64,000 nucleotides of DNA, from NCBI RefSeq assembly GCF_029873635.1, contig NC_080420.1:30557032-30621031 (forward strand), in the 5' to 3' direction. Shown here piece after piece: positions 25,960 through 37,140 of the stretch (the stretch's first letter is position 1; every line of letters begins with the position of its first letter). The position numbers and the translations under genes are program-made. The notes below the pieces were generated by a model. That model had not been told where the DNA came from, ran no database searches, and saw only the letters and a list, made by a program, of their open reading frames with translations. This DNA is from Malania oleifera (Eukaryota > Streptophyta > Magnoliopsida > Santalales > Ximeniaceae).

Positions 25960-26883
25960 AAAGGACACAAGTAATGATTCTTGCTGAGAAAACTAATGGT
26001 TTTGCACAAGCTAAAAGGGAATTGATAATAGTCTTTTAAGCAAGTTGTGTCTTAATCTGACATTTCAAATTAATTGGACATCAAAGAGTGCACACGCATT
26101 GTCAACTTACTCTGGCAAGCAACTTGCAAGAAAAAAAATCTAATGATTATAAAAGTGGGGGAACATTTACATGTGGGAAAGAAGAAAAAAAATATTGAGG
26201 CCAAATGGAGTTTGACATCCATGACAAGTGAAATAATGCGTTGGAATTCTTTTTAACATAATATGTTTTTATATTCCAAATCCCAACAAAACTATTGAAA
26301 TCCATTGAATACGAATTTAAAAGTCTAAAATCACTGGTGCCAAACAATTTGAATATATATTTATGTGAATTTGAATAAAATATAATACAAAATTGTATTA
26401 ATTTTTATTTATATTTATACAAATCTATATTAAAGATCCAAAATTGATATTTTTAAATGTAGTTTGATATTGCGTGTAAAAGTTTAGAGTCAGACGCTGC
26501 GTTTGTATTTATGCGAATTTAAATGAAATATAATATAAAATCATATTAAATTTATTTAAAATCATATAGTATCGAATATAAGCATAGAAATCGTTGCTCC
26601 CAAACACAGGTAGCTAAGAGAATAAGGAAAATTTGTTGCCAAGTGTGGGTTTTATAAATGGTACAAATTATTCACCATGGCTGTCTTGGAAAGGGAACTC
26701 TTGCTACCACTTGCCATCAAAATTTGGACCGAAAGGAGCAATAGCTTGTCCAAGAAATCTAATAAAATATTTCAGAAAGTGGTGCAAAAGATCATCCATG
26801 ATTTTAGATGATATTGTTGAAATTCAAGGGGTGGCAAATGTAAATAAAAATTATTGTAAAAATAAATAGAGAAAATACTACAG
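25960..26883. repeat. Partial copy A of the CML-associated duplicated unit
   Basis: From AAGGGAATTGATAA through TTTCAAATTAATTGGACA and onward, this block parallels 29340-29940 and 33190-33730. It includes a decayed hAT-like MITE (about 26470-26610) and the AAATTTGTTGCCAAGTGTGGGTT stretch's counterpart. The left part of the unit is absent because the gypsy LTR abuts it at 25959. Confidence 0.6.
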
Positions 26884-27689
26884 AACTGAAAATGCTTCAA
26901 GACACGTTATAATGTCGTTTTCCTTAAAATGTTATTTGTCCTCACCACATCGGTGTGTATTGAGTCGGTAAATGCGTTTCTGCAATTCTGTTTCTACAAA
27001 AAAACAGAACCCAAAAATAAAAAAGATTTTATTTGTGAAAGCCTTATGAGAGAAAGAGAAGAAGAGAATGATGGAATATTTTTATAGGATTCTTAGAGTT
27101 AATTATGCCTAGTCCCAACAGTTACATCTGTTTTAAACTTGCTATATTAAAATTTGTCCGTTAGGTTTAAGTGCACACTAGCGCCCTACAGCCCACGCCG
27201 CGCACGCGTGACACATCGTCGTAGGATGCACTAGAGTACACACTAATATTATCTCTTAACCAATTTTAAGAGAATATTCCATCGTATCATTTATTAATGA
27301 CTTTTCTTTTTTCACTTTTTCCAATATAGGACAACCGCACATAGTATTAAATGCTCATCATAAATGTTTTAAAAAATACAAAAATGGAAGACTTTGAAAA
27401 CTCATAAAATCGATTATTTTAGAATATATTTCAACAACAAACCGTAGAAGAAACAGGTTTATTGAATTATTGCTGAGAACTTGAAACTGCAAATTGACTT
27501 TAGCACGAGGGAAAATATATATTCTGTATCCTGCTTTGTATGGGTCTTGTTAGTTCATGTAATATGTGCATCAAGTGCTTCTGTGATGAGCTTTGGTTTT
27601 GTTGCAGCTAAATTTGCTTACAAGTGAGATTGATGTCCTCAGCTTTTGGGTGCTCTTTGTTATGTTGAACTGCAAACTCACGACATATG
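26884..27689. other. Non-coding, probably repeat-derived DNA
   Basis: No domains. The mix of ACCACATCGGTGTG, a C-rich block near 27185-27215 (GCCCACGCCGCGCACGCGTG) and A-rich runs looks like an eroded LTR, but no termini were found. Confidence 0.3.
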
Positions 27690-27715
27690 TGATCAAGCTC
27701 AACCAGACTACATCC

Positions 27716-27961
27716 TCAAATCCTTGAAACATCATGGTGTGGTGTCAACTTTCTCACTCTCCTCATCATTGCATTTCCAAGCGCTCGTGTGTGGGCAGTT
27801 TTTCGATAAAATGAGACCAGAACACTGCTAGGATGAGACTCTTTGAGCCTGTTGGCAGCACGCTCTGCAAGGTTGACGCTACCGTAACCAACACAAGTAT
27901 GAAGACGACCCTTGCAATCTCGCAAGCTTAGGTTTTGTAGGACTAATGGGATTTGACTCAT
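27716..27961 (-). pseudogene. Coding-like segment, unrecognised (copy B)
   Basis: On the minus strand one frame reads 81 residues including CVGYGSVNLAERAANRL; the sister segment at 31162-31437 reads CVGYGCDNLAEWAAKRL in the matching frame. Upstream, both read an AVQRAHDAC-like stretch before a stop. Conservation of protein-like phrases in two copies suggests an exon of a real gene now decayed. I cannot name the family. Confidence 0.35.
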
Positions 27962-28897
27962 AAAACAAAGGCATAAGTTGAACAGGCATCATGTGCCCTT
28001 TGTACAGCACCTAACTGGGTCAAAAACTGGTTAGAACTCACATGGAGGAGCAGAGTACAAGCATATATAATTATCAGTGTATTAATTAGAATAATACAAA
28101 ACATCAGCATTATTGGCAGCTGGAATAGGAGTATATATCATCCATCCTACAAGGAGCCAGGAGGGTTTTCAAAATTCAAACAGGCCAATAAGTTGTATGA
28201 TACAGCTGGCCTGTCGAACTGAGCAAAATTTAATGGTAGTATAAATCACATTAGGTGGGCTACAAGGGAAGAAAAACAAAATAGCTATACTGGCATTCAT
28301 GAAAGATGTGAGTGCTGGAAGTTAAAAGAGTCCAAGGTCAATCTACAAAATGGAGTCTTCAATGATGCAGCCTCATCATGGATGAAAATTGAATCAATCA
28401 GTTCTACTGTGTAAGCAGTTGAAGGCAAAAGCACTCACCCTGCAAAGTGGAACCACAGAAGAATGCGGAAGGAAGTGATTTAATAAAATCTCAAAATGCC
28501 AAAATTTTAGATGACTGTAAACAAAAAAGAAATGCTGCAAAGGATTCTGATAAATTGATAATCTCGAGAAGTGAGTTTCAACTGCTTTATAAATCAAATG
28601 GATTGTTTAAATGCCATCGACATACAAATGCAAATAGATTATAAAAATGGCCATTTTTATTAATGTCAGCACACTACCAAGCCCAAATCATCAGTTCACA
28701 GTTCACAACTTCACAATGACTTCCCCTGTGAAGGGAGATGTTGAGTGGCCCTGCTTTCTCGTAACATTCTTCCATTCTTGCTGAAGTCTCATCTAGTTTA
28801 GACCCTACGAAATATACGAACAGGAATTTGCAAAGAAAAATACCAATTATTAACCTTAAAAAGGACATCATTGATGTTTTTCATGATTTTTATGAAA

Positions 28898-29150
28898 CAG
28901 GGAGGCCAGGGAACTAGAGGCAGATTCAGCCATGATGGTTGCAAACTCATTCGAGAGATTAAAGCTGATAACACCATCTCTATCCATGTTGGCCTCCTGT
29001 ATCATCTCCGACATCTCTCACATATGGAGAAATTATTAGGTTCTGATGCCTGGCCTAAAAATTTTTCTCAATACGTGGGCCAGCAAGCCCATCTTGGCCA
29101 TGAACCTGGCGAGCTCCACTGCCTTGATGTAGAATCAATGGTTTATTAGT
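28898..29150 (-). pseudogene. Calmodulin-like pseudogene, EF-hand 4 region (copy B)
   Basis: Minus-strand translation gives EMSEMIQEANMDRDGVISF and then EFATIMA, the counterpart of residues 122-148 of the intact CML gene at 34450-34932. Asp131 of EF-hand 4 is Asn and Gly134 is Arg, a 12-base insertion splits FHEF, and a roughly 50-bp insertion interrupts the DNA upstream. EF-hands 1-3 are absent or unrecognisable. The 3' flank (28674-28897) is also homologous to the gene's 3' flank. Confidence 0.8.
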
Positions 29151-29642
29151 TGACAGTGAGATGGGATGGCTCATGGCATAAAGGTTAAAATGACATGAGA
29201 ACGTACTGCAATCTTCGCAACTTAGTTCTCAGTTAAGCATAGATGTCTTCAAGTTCTGATTGCCCCAAAAGGACTCAACAAATGAACATTGCATAGAAAT
29301 TATACATTGATGATCAAAACCAGAATATTTTGGACAAATGAAAAGGGAATTGATAAAAATCGTTTAAACAAAGTTCTATCTTAATCACACGTCTCAAATT
29401 AATTGGACAACTGCGCACATCCATTCATCAACTTAATCTAGCAACGAACTTGCAAGAACAGCGAAATGAATATAAACATTGACATATGAAAGATTAAGGC
29501 CAACTGGACTTTGACAGACGAAGGGAAATAAAGTGTTGAAATTTTCAATAGGGTCTTCCAAATCAGATCTAATTAATAAAATTATTTAATGAAAATAAAA
29601 ACTTTTGACAATGACCAACTACTTGAAATCTGAATTTTGTAA

Positions 29643-29827
29643 TGCTGTGTTTGCAAGCATAGAGTTCAAACCTTGAATTTGAAATTGAACGAAATTTGAA
29701 AAAATGAAATACAATGTTGTATTGAATTCTGTGAAAACTGAAAATTCAAATACAATTTTTTATTAAATTCTATTGATTTCACACAATTCCAAATCTAGGA
29801 TTCAAACTTCATGCTTCCAAACAGTGT
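29643..29827. mobile_element. hAT-like MITE (copy B)
   Basis: GCTGTGTTTGCAAGCAT at the left faces the complement of ATGCTTCCAAACAGTG at the right, forming about 28-bp imperfect terminal inverted repeats. The body is AT-rich, rich in GAAATTTGAA motifs. The same element is at 33533-33715, so it was present before the segment duplicated. Confidence 0.55.
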
Positions 29828-29951
29828 AAGAGCATTTGGAGAATCACGTTGGAAAATATGGGTTTCATAAAAGGGTCAAACAGTGGGATCAGGAGATACA
29901 ACGGTTATTAGACATGCCAGCTGGAAAAGAGAAATCCTGCTCCCACTATAT

Positions 29952-30320
29952 TGTTAGGAACCTGTGAGCATTCAGAAAGATGTGACACCACAAATTTAAC
30001 ATGGTTCGGTTAATATTGACTTACGTCCACAGAACACACACCAAATATTCACTATTTCGCCGAAAAATTACAATTCTCTCACCCTCTCTCTCCCTCTCTT
30101 CCTCCTCTTTCTCCTCTCTGAGCTTCTCACTTGTGTTGTGTATATCACATTCCTCAGTTCTCTATTTATAGAGCTGAAATTTAAAACACAATTAATACAT
30201 TAAATTGCAAATTTGGGAGTTTCATCCATCAAGATAAAATCTAAATGAATGGAGAGATAAATGGACCGCATTTCCAACTCAGCTCCAGCTCCTAGCTGTC
30301 TCCTAGCTCCAGCTACAACA
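29952..30320 (+). repeat. Solo LTR of a small LTR element (copia or TRIM-like)
   Basis: Opens TGTTAGGAACCTGTG and closes AGCTACAACA, 369 bp, with an ACATGGTTCGGTTAATATTG phrase that recurs in short plant LTRs. TATAT flanks both sides (29947-29951; 30323-30327, offset by two bases), a possible target duplication. No internal region is present. A CTCTCTCC-rich stretch and a TTTATAGAG box near 30165-30180 fit LTR promoter DNA. Confidence 0.55.
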
Positions 30321-31161
30321 TGTATATCAATATTTGGATGGGAATGAACAATGGATGTTTTGATCAAGAAGACTACAATTTACAAGCATTATTGGCAGCA
30401 TTGGAATATAGCAGTACCATCCATCCTACCAAGGAGCCAGAAGGCTTTCCAAAGTCCAAACAGTTTAATGAGTTGTAGGACAGAGCTGTGCTGTTAAACT
30501 GAGCAATAATTTGTACTATCAAATCAGATTATGCCCACTATAGGAAAAGAAGAACAAAATAACCACAGATTCATGAAGCCCCACACATCACATGAAAGTG
30601 AGTAAGTAATCCCACATTTCCCTCGCATGAAGGTGAAAAGTAATCCAACATGCCCAAATTGAAGGGAATCCAATGGGTTCTCTACTATGCAAACATATGC
30701 AGGCAAAAGTATTTACTCTTCAAGGAGCAACCACAGAAGAATGCAGATCCCCTTGGCACAAATGACAGTAAATAGAGTGAAAGAAAGTGACTTCAAAGTA
30801 AACAAGAAAGGAATATTTCAAACGATACTAATAATCATAAAAAGAGACAGACTATACCAAATGCCATGGACATTCAAATGCCAGTTGAAGATTATTCCAA
30901 AGGTCAATTTATTTTTATTAATGTCATCACACTCCCAAACCCAAAAAGAATAAACTGCAACATCAATTCACATTTCACGATGATGTCCTCTGTGAAAGGA
31001 GTTGAGTGAGTCCTGCTTTCTTATTATATTGTTCTTGCTGAAGTCTAATCCTGACAAAACCCCAAGATATATATACACAACAATATTAAGAAAAGCAACA
31101 GTTCTTAACCATAAACTCATGAGTGAAGCAATGTAGCTCAACCAGACAAATCCTCAAAAGA

Positions 31162-31437
31162 TCATGCTGCACCGTCAACTTTCTCACTCTCCTCGTCATC
31201 CCATCTTCTGTGCTCACGTGGGCATTTTTTGTTCAAATGAAAGAGGAACACTGTCAGGATCAGCCTTTTTAAGCCTCTTAGCAGCCCACTCTGCAAGGTT
31301 GTCACAACCATAACCAACACAAATATGAAGACAACCCCTTGCAATTTCACAAGTATAGGTTTGTAGGACTGGATGGGATTTGACTCATAAAACAAAGGCA
31401 TAAGCTCGACAGGCATCATGTGCTCTTTGTACAGCAC
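31162..31437 (-). pseudogene. Coding-like segment, unrecognised (copy C)
   Basis: Sister of the segment at 27716-27961. Its longest frame opens MLYKEHMMPVELMPLF; the frame matching copy B carries CVGYGCDNLAEWAAKRL, so indels have moved the frame between copies. No recognised domain. Confidence 0.33.
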
Positions 31438-32383
31438 CTAACTTGGTCAAAAACTGGTTAGAACTCTCATGAAGGAGCAAAGTACAAGCATAATTAGTCT
31501 GTGTATTAATTAAGAAAAATACAAAATACCAACATTATTGGCAGCTGGAATAGAAGTATTGCCCTCCACCTAACCTGTGCAGGAAAGGCCCAAAGCCAAT
31601 CCCAGGGAAGAGTGAAGCTTTGTAGGGTCTTTCTGTCCAGGTGCAGGGAATCCTGGAACGTTTTCAAAATTCAAACAATCCAATGAGTTTTATGATACAG
31701 CTGTCCAGTTGAACTGAGCAAAGCTTTATAATATAAATCATATTAGGTGGATTACAAAGGAAGAAAAACAAAATAACCATATTGGCATTCATGAAAGATG
31801 GGAATGCTGGAAGTAAAAGGTCAATCTACAAAATGGAGCCTTCAACAATTCAGCCTCATCATGGATGAATATTGAATCAATCTGTTCCACTGTGTAAGCA
31901 TTTAAAGGCAAAAGCACTCACACTGCAAAATGGAACCACAGAAGAATGTGGATCCCTTGTCAAAAATGACAGTAAAAAGACTGGAAGGAAGTGATTTAAT
32001 AAAATGTCAAAATGCCAAAATTTTAGATGTATGTACACAAAAAGAAATACTGCAAAGGATTCTGATAATCACAAGAAGCAAGCTTCAACTGCTTTATTAA
32101 ACAAATGGATTGTTTAATTGCCATCGACATACAAATGCCAGTAGATTATAAAAATGGTGATTTTTATTAATGTCATCAAACTCCCAAGCCCAAAATAAAG
32201 AATTAATTCATCAGTTCACAGTTCACAAAGACTTCCCCCACAAAGACAGTTGTTGAGTGGCCCTGCTTTCTTGTTACATTCTTCTTGCTGAAGTCTCATC
32301 CAGATTAGACCCTAAGAAATATGCAAACACAAAATTTCTAATTACTGATTATAAACCTAAAAAAAGCACCCAAAAACCACAAA

Positions 32384-32385
<2 letters not shown>

Positions 32386-32413
<28 letters not shown>
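32386..32413. repeat. AAT microsatellite
   Basis: About nine AAT units in copy C between the pseudogene and its 3' flank; absent from copy B. Confidence 0.9.
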
Positions 32414-32415
<2 letters not shown>

Positions 32416-32454
32416 TAAAAAAGAGACAAAAGTAAGTTTAGAACATGTCACCTC

Positions 32455-32700
32455 CCCCTCTATGAAACAGGGAGGCCAAGGAACTCAGAGGCAAGATTTA
32501 GCCATGATGGTTGAAAACTCATTAAAGCTGATGGCACCATCTCTATCCATGTTGGCCTCCTGCATCATCTCCTAGATATCTCAATACAGAGAAAGTATTA
32601 TGTTAGGTTGCCCAACCTAGTAATTCTCTCCTCGATAAGTGAGCAGCTAGCCCATCTTGGCCATGGTACTGGGGAGCTCCATTGCCTTGATGTAGAATCA
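32455..32700 (-). pseudogene. Calmodulin-like pseudogene, EF-hand 4 region (copy C)
   Basis: Minus-strand translation gives EMMQEANMDRDGAISFNEF and then TIMAKS, followed by a frameshift just before the gene's terminal GLPVS equivalent. It shares with copy B the Asp-to-Asn and Gly-to-Arg changes in the EF-hand loop and an insertion at the same upstream site, so B and C descend from one already dead copy. Confidence 0.8.
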
Positions 32701-33532
32701 ATGTTTTATTTGTTCACAGCGAGGATGGGAGAACAGTAATGACATGAGAAGTCACAGAAATCCCTACAACTTAGTTCTCAATTTAGCATAGATGCCTTCA
32801 AGTTCTGATTGATCCAAAAGGGCTCAACTAATGAAACCACATTTGATGCCCTTTACATACTTCTATATAACCTATATGTTACATGCTTAGGCTGTATCTT
32901 TTAGATGACTTTATTATGCTTACTAACAATGAAGTGAGTTGCGAAGTATACATCAACCAAAAACAATCTAAGGTAGTCTTTCTAAGTCTTCTGATCTGTG
33001 TGGTGTGTGTAGCAAAACTTTCAACATCCTTCCCTTTGTTGAAATTAAGTGCACATACTTAAAAATGTCATTGATGTATTAGACATCTGCACTATTTGTT
33101 GGTAGAATGGCACCCTTAATGAGTTTGAGAGATTCTTCCAGATCATTACAGAGTTGATGGGGACCAGGAACTATGCTTTCATCAACTGATAAGAAAATTT
33201 TGTCTTAATCATGCATCTCAAATTAATTGGGCAACAGTACACATCCATTCATGAACTTAATCTAGCATTGAATTTGAAGAAAGCCAAATGATTATAGAAC
33301 TTTACATATGAAAGATACGGCCAACAGGACTTTGACATCAGAAGGGAAATAATGTGTTGAAAATTTGAATAGGTTTACGTCTTCCAAATCCAAAAAACAA
33401 TTGAAACCCATTAATGCCATGCCAGGTTATTAGTAAAAAATTTCACTGGATCAACAAATACTGATTTAATAAAATTGCTAAAAAATATTCTAACAATGAT
33501 CAACCGCTTAAAGAAATCTGAATTTTGCAATG

Positions 33533-33715
33533 CTGTGCTTGCAAGCGTTGATTTCAAGCTTTGAATTTGAAATTGTGCAAATTTTGAAAAAATAAAGAGC
33601 AATTTTGTGTTGAAATATGTGAAAACTAAAAAGCCAAACTCAAATTTTTATTGAATTCTATCGATTTTCGCACAATTCCAAATCTAAGACACAAACTCCA
33701 TGCCTCCAAAGAGTG
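33533..33715. mobile_element. hAT-like MITE (copy C)
   Basis: Same terminal motifs as the element at 29643-29827 (TGCTGTGCTTGCAAGC at left, CATGCCTCCAAAGAGTG at right), more diverged. Duplicated along with the unit, not an independent insertion. Confidence 0.5.
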
Positions 33716-33759
33716 TAAGAAATTTTGGAGAATCATGTTGGAGAATTCTATTGATTTTC

Positions 33760-34449
33760 ACTCTACAGGGAAAGCAGAACAAAATAGCCAGAGTGGCAGT
33801 CATGAAGTCCCACCCATCACATGGAAGTGAGATGTAATTCCACATTGTCCTTGCATGGAAGTGAACAGTGATCCCACATGCCCTGAATTGAAGGGAATCC
33901 CATCTGTTCTACTATGCAAACATATGCAGGCAAAAATATTCACCCTGCAAGGAGCAACCACCGAAGAATGCAGATCCCCTTGGCACAAATGACAGTAAAT
34001 AGAGTGAAAGGAAGTGATTTCATAGTACACGAGAAAGGAAAATTGAAAATGACACTAATAATCATAAGAAGAGACAGGGATTGTACCAAATCCCCAAATG
34101 CCGGTAGAAGATTATGTCAAAGGTCAATTTTTTTTTATTAACGTCATCACACTCTGGAACCCAAAATGAATAAACTACGACATCAGTTCACATTTCACAA
34201 TGATTTCCCCTGTGAAAGGAGTTGAGTTAGTCCTGCCTTCTTATTACATTGTTCTTGCTGATGCCTCATCCAGAGACAAACCCCAAGAAATATATACAGG
34301 AAAAAAAATTTTAAGACAAGCAACAATTATTAACCTAAAAAGAGGAACAGAGAGAAAAACAAAGAGAGGAGAGAGAGAGAGGTTAGTGAAGACAGAGTCA
34401 AAATCAGCAATAAAGGCATACGATCAATGCTCTTTCTGTTTCTGATTCT
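33760..34449. repeat. Right-hand partial copy of the unit and 3' flank of the CML gene
   Basis: 33760-34250 parallels 30530-31030 (CATATGCAGGCAAAA, GCAGATCCCCTTGGCACAAA). It runs directly into the 3' flank of the live CML gene, showing that the pseudogene-bearing units grew from this locus. A GAGA-rich stretch lies at 34360-34385. Confidence 0.6.
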
Positions 34450-34932
34450 TTACGAAACAGGGAGGCCAAGGAAGTCAGAGGCGGATTTAGCCATAATGGT
34501 TGCAAATTCGTGGAAGCTGATGACACCATCGCCATCCATGTCGGCCTCTCGCATCATCTCCGAGAGCTCTCGGTACGTGAGGGGCTGGCCTATCTTGGCC
34601 ATGGATCCGGCGAGTTCCGCCGCCGTGATGTAGCCATTGCCGTCGCGATCGAAGGACCGGAAAACCTCCAACAACTGCTCCTGATTGACCAAAATGTCGT
34701 CGCTCATGCCGGGCAAGATTGCGCCGGCGAGTTCGTCGAACTCGATGGAGCCGTTGCCGTTGGAGTCCATGGTGGCCAACAGTTGGTGGAGCTGGTCGCC
34801 GGTGGGCTTGAGACCCAAAGAGCGCAGGAGGGCGGCGAGCTCCAGGTGGGTGAGGCTGCCGTCGGAATCCATGTCGAAGCGCTTGAAGATGTCCTTGAGC
34901 TGTTGCAGCTGATCGGATTGAAGGGAAGCCAT
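34450..34932 (-). CDS. CML16: Calmodulin-like Ca2+ sensor of the CML15/CML16 group
   Basis: Binds Ca2+ and relays the signal to target proteins; CML15/16-type proteins are cytosolic or nuclear. One intronless 160-codon frame, the usual size. Four canonical EF-hand loops are intact: residues 20-31 (DMDSDGSLTHLE), 56-67 (DSNGNGSIEFDE), 95-106 (DRDGNGYITAAE) and 131-142 (DMDGDGVISFHE), each with Asp at position 1 and Glu at position 12. The QLKDIF..FD start and GQPLTY..ELSEMM linker fit CML15/16 rather than true calmodulin. GC content is well above the surroundings, as is usual for intronless CMLs. A plus-strand frame of 145 codons across the same DNA is its shadow. Which of CML15 or CML16 is the closer relative cannot be settled here. 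Confidence 0.93.
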   Translation of the reverse strand: MASLQSDQLQQLKDIFKRFDMDSDGSLTHLELAALLRSLGLKPTGDQLHQLLATMDSNGNGSIEFDELAGAILPGMSDDILVNQEQLLEVFRSFDRDGNGYITAAELAGSMAKIGQPLTYRELSEMMREADMDGDGVISFHEFATIMAKSASDFLGLPVS

Positions 34933-35230
34933 GGAGGGAAGAATTGAAACAACCCAGATGAGTAGAAGAAGAAGAAGAAGAAGAAGGGAGAAAATTGGGG
35001 AGGAATGGTTAAATGGTTAGGAGGTTAAGGACGTGGGGCTGCGTGTTTTTGACTAAGTTGATCGAAAAACAGAAAGCGTGTTGGAAGAAACTAATGGGCA
35101 AAAGTGCAAAACCAAACAGGGAGAGGGCGAGTACGAAGGAAGGAGAAGATCTCATTTGAAATGTATATATATTCCTTGTACGTAGAACACAGCACATGCA
35201 AATGATTTCCACCGCCGTTGTCGCGCATAT
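34933..35230 (-). promoter_or_regulatory. CML 5' leader and core promoter
   Basis: A GAA/TTC microsatellite (about 34964-34986) lies in the presumed 5' UTR. TATATATA at 35164-35171 is a good TATA-box candidate, placing the start roughly 200 bp upstream of the ATG. A CCACGT core (35031-35036 on the minus strand) is an ABRE/G-box-like match inside the leader. All assignments are by motif only. Confidence 0.4.
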
Positions 35231-35556
35231 TTTATGTTCATTACAAAAACAAAACAACCTTATATTTTGAGTCTTCTTCAGAAAATTATTGTCAAAAATA
35301 TATTACCTCTTCTTTGACTGATACCTAGTCAGAGTAATGTTCTTGTTCATTCACCTTGGATGGATTTGTACTATTTAAAAAAATTATTATATTTTTTAAT
35401 TTAAACTATTAAAATTTAAAAATGCATTATCTAAAATATTACGTAATTAAAATATATAAATTTAATAGCTTAACTCTTTTGATTCTCCAAAAGAAAGATC
35501 CTTTGGAAAATTTGTTCTTAAGAATAATAGAATTAATACAAAATGTCATTATATAT
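35231..35556. other. Spacer upstream of CML
   Basis: AT-rich; nothing recognised apart from presumed distal promoter DNA of the CML gene. Confidence 0.4.
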
Positions 35557-35561
35557 ATACA

Positions 35562-35992
35562 TGATATACCCCAAATATGTCACCTACCATAAGTTAAAAG
35601 GAGACTAGAGCCCAACATTGATGAGAACAGTTATCATCCAAGTTAACTGTTCGACTAAGTAATTGATACCAGCACCATGATGATCAGAGTAATCTACGCC
35701 AGCGCTATAATAATCGAATTGATTCACGCTCGTACCATAATTCGCCAATAAATGACATATCACCCTTGGGTCAAACTCCATCGCTATAAATGAGGATTTA
35801 GAGAAGAGGTTAAGGTATCTCATCCTAACACACTTTACTATTGCATAAAAAACCTTTCAAGTCAATCCCTGACTTAGGCATCAGAGAGATCCCCCGGAGT
35901 ACACCCCGAGTCCCCCAAGTCTTACTTATTTATCTCTTTTCATATGGTCATGATCAAGGATTGTGAAAGTTGTTCAATTTTTGTCTGCAACA
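35562..35992 (+). repeat. 5' LTR of the non-autonomous element
   Basis: TGATATACCCCAAATATG to TTTGTCTGCAACA. Includes a CGCTATAAATGAGG stretch (about 35782) that is a likely TATA box, and GGAGTACACCCCGAGTC downstream. Confidence 0.88.
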
Positions 35993-36071
35993 GTTGGTGC
36001 CATCTATGGAAACTTCTTGAGAGGTTTTCTCTTTTAATTCTTGATCATGACTATATCAAATAATTGAAGGT

Positions 36072-36495
36072 CGATGCATTGGCTCGATTGAGATCGTCTG
36101 AAATGCCGCCATTTGACACCTAAACGTACTCGACGCCATTCGATCCATCGCCGATCGGAACCCTACCCAGCGCAAACTCTTCATTCGCGGCCTTGGATGG
36201 GACACTACCATCAAGAACCTCTGCAATCTTTTCTCCACCTACGGTGACCTCGAAGAAGTCGTCACAATCCTTGGTAAGGTTACCGGGAAAAGTAAAAGGT
36301 ACAGGTTTATTATGTTCAAGCACGTCAATGATGCTTTGCTCGCATTGAAGAAGCCAAGTAATAAAATTGACAGACGAATAACCGAGACCCAGCTTGCGAT
36401 ATTGGGAAATTCCGGATCTAATGCGAATTCAACTACAATTGGTGTTTCTATGTGAAAAATTTATGTAGTCAAAGTGCCTATTCTCAAGGTATGAT
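36072..36495 (+). pseudogene. Captured UBA2-type RNA-binding protein fragment
   Basis: One plus-strand frame reads IEIV*NAAI*HLNVLDAIRS, then QRKLFIRGLGWDTTIKNL (RNP2), a GKSKRYRFIMFKHV segment (RNP1, normally GKSKGYGFITFKH), and KKPSNKIDRRITETQLA, up to a TGA at 36453-36455; KIYV follows in frame. This matches the region before RRM1, all of RRM1 and the start of RRM2 of plant UBP1-associated proteins UBA2a-c, nuclear RNA-binding proteins of stress signalling. Stops at 36099-36101, 36114-36116 and 36453-36455 all sit where the family has Arg (CGA to TGA). RNP1 has lost Gly and aromatic residues. It is dead coding DNA carried by the LTR element. Confidence 0.82.
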
Positions 36496-36765
36496 TTTTT
36501 CTCCATCATACAATAATAATTCTAAAAAGAATAAATAGATGCCACAGTTTCAATGCTTGAAGAACTTCGCCTTAATGACTAATAATAATTAATAGAATGT
36601 TCAAGTTATTTAATTGATTGAATAATGACCTATGCACCAAATGCATAGTGGGGTCATGACAGCTGCACTGCCAGTCAAATAAACAAAGTCATAATTTGAA
36701 ATTCCAATGGGTTAGCCGAATGCACCATAGGGTTGGCAATAATGACTTTTTCACATTCATGTGCG

Positions 36766-37140
36766 CTAAACAGTACTCTGAATAATGAATTTCAAATTAC
36801 AATTGAAAATTTGAGTTGAAATTGCAATGCACATTGAAATTGCACAATTGTAGCACCTGCAATCGATAAAACCCCAAATAGCAAAACCGAGCTCCTTAGT
36901 GACATTCTGTCGAGCACCTGGAGCCCAATCAACTGAACAAACCACACCAGAATCAAAACAAATAATAACAAAATCACTGTCGTCAATGGTATACATCTCG
37001 TGGATCTTAATCTCAAACTTCAATCTGTCACTACACTCACAACCCCATGTCCAAAAAATCCAACATGGGACTTAAAAATCAACTGGGATACAATTGAATA
37101 ATCTAAGTTTATAGACCCCACAGATGACACAGACGACACA
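36766..37140 (-). pseudogene. Second coding-like stretch in the LTR element, unrecognised
   Basis: A minus-strand frame with protein-like composition (KIHEMYTIDDSDFVIICFDS, then CSVDWAPGARQNV) stays open for about 100 codons but has no motif I know. It could be a second captured exon or chance. Confidence 0.25.

Larger units (their letters stand above)
27690..31130. repeat. Copy B of the CML-associated duplicated unit
   Basis: Its landmarks recur in copy C about 3.4-3.9 kb to the right: AGCTCAACCAGAC (27693 and 31135), TTATTGGCAGCTGGAATAG (28112 and 31540), the CML pseudogene (28898 and 32455) and the hAT-like MITE (29643 and 33533). A further internal partial repeat at 30370-31100 resembles the 28080-28870 stretch. 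It encloses a solo LTR at 29952-30320 that copy C lacks. Confidence 0.7.
31131..33730. repeat. Copy C of the CML-associated duplicated unit
   Basis: Parallels copy B throughout, with its own losses and gains. It has an extra block at about 32830-33190 and lacks the solo LTR and its 3' neighbours. An AAT microsatellite sits at 32386-32413. Confidence 0.68.

Noticed and set aside
34510-34947. 145-codon plus-strand frame over the CML gene
   Set aside because: It is the antisense shadow of a GC-rich EF-hand gene; the minus strand carries four perfect Ca2+-binding loops and explains the sequence.
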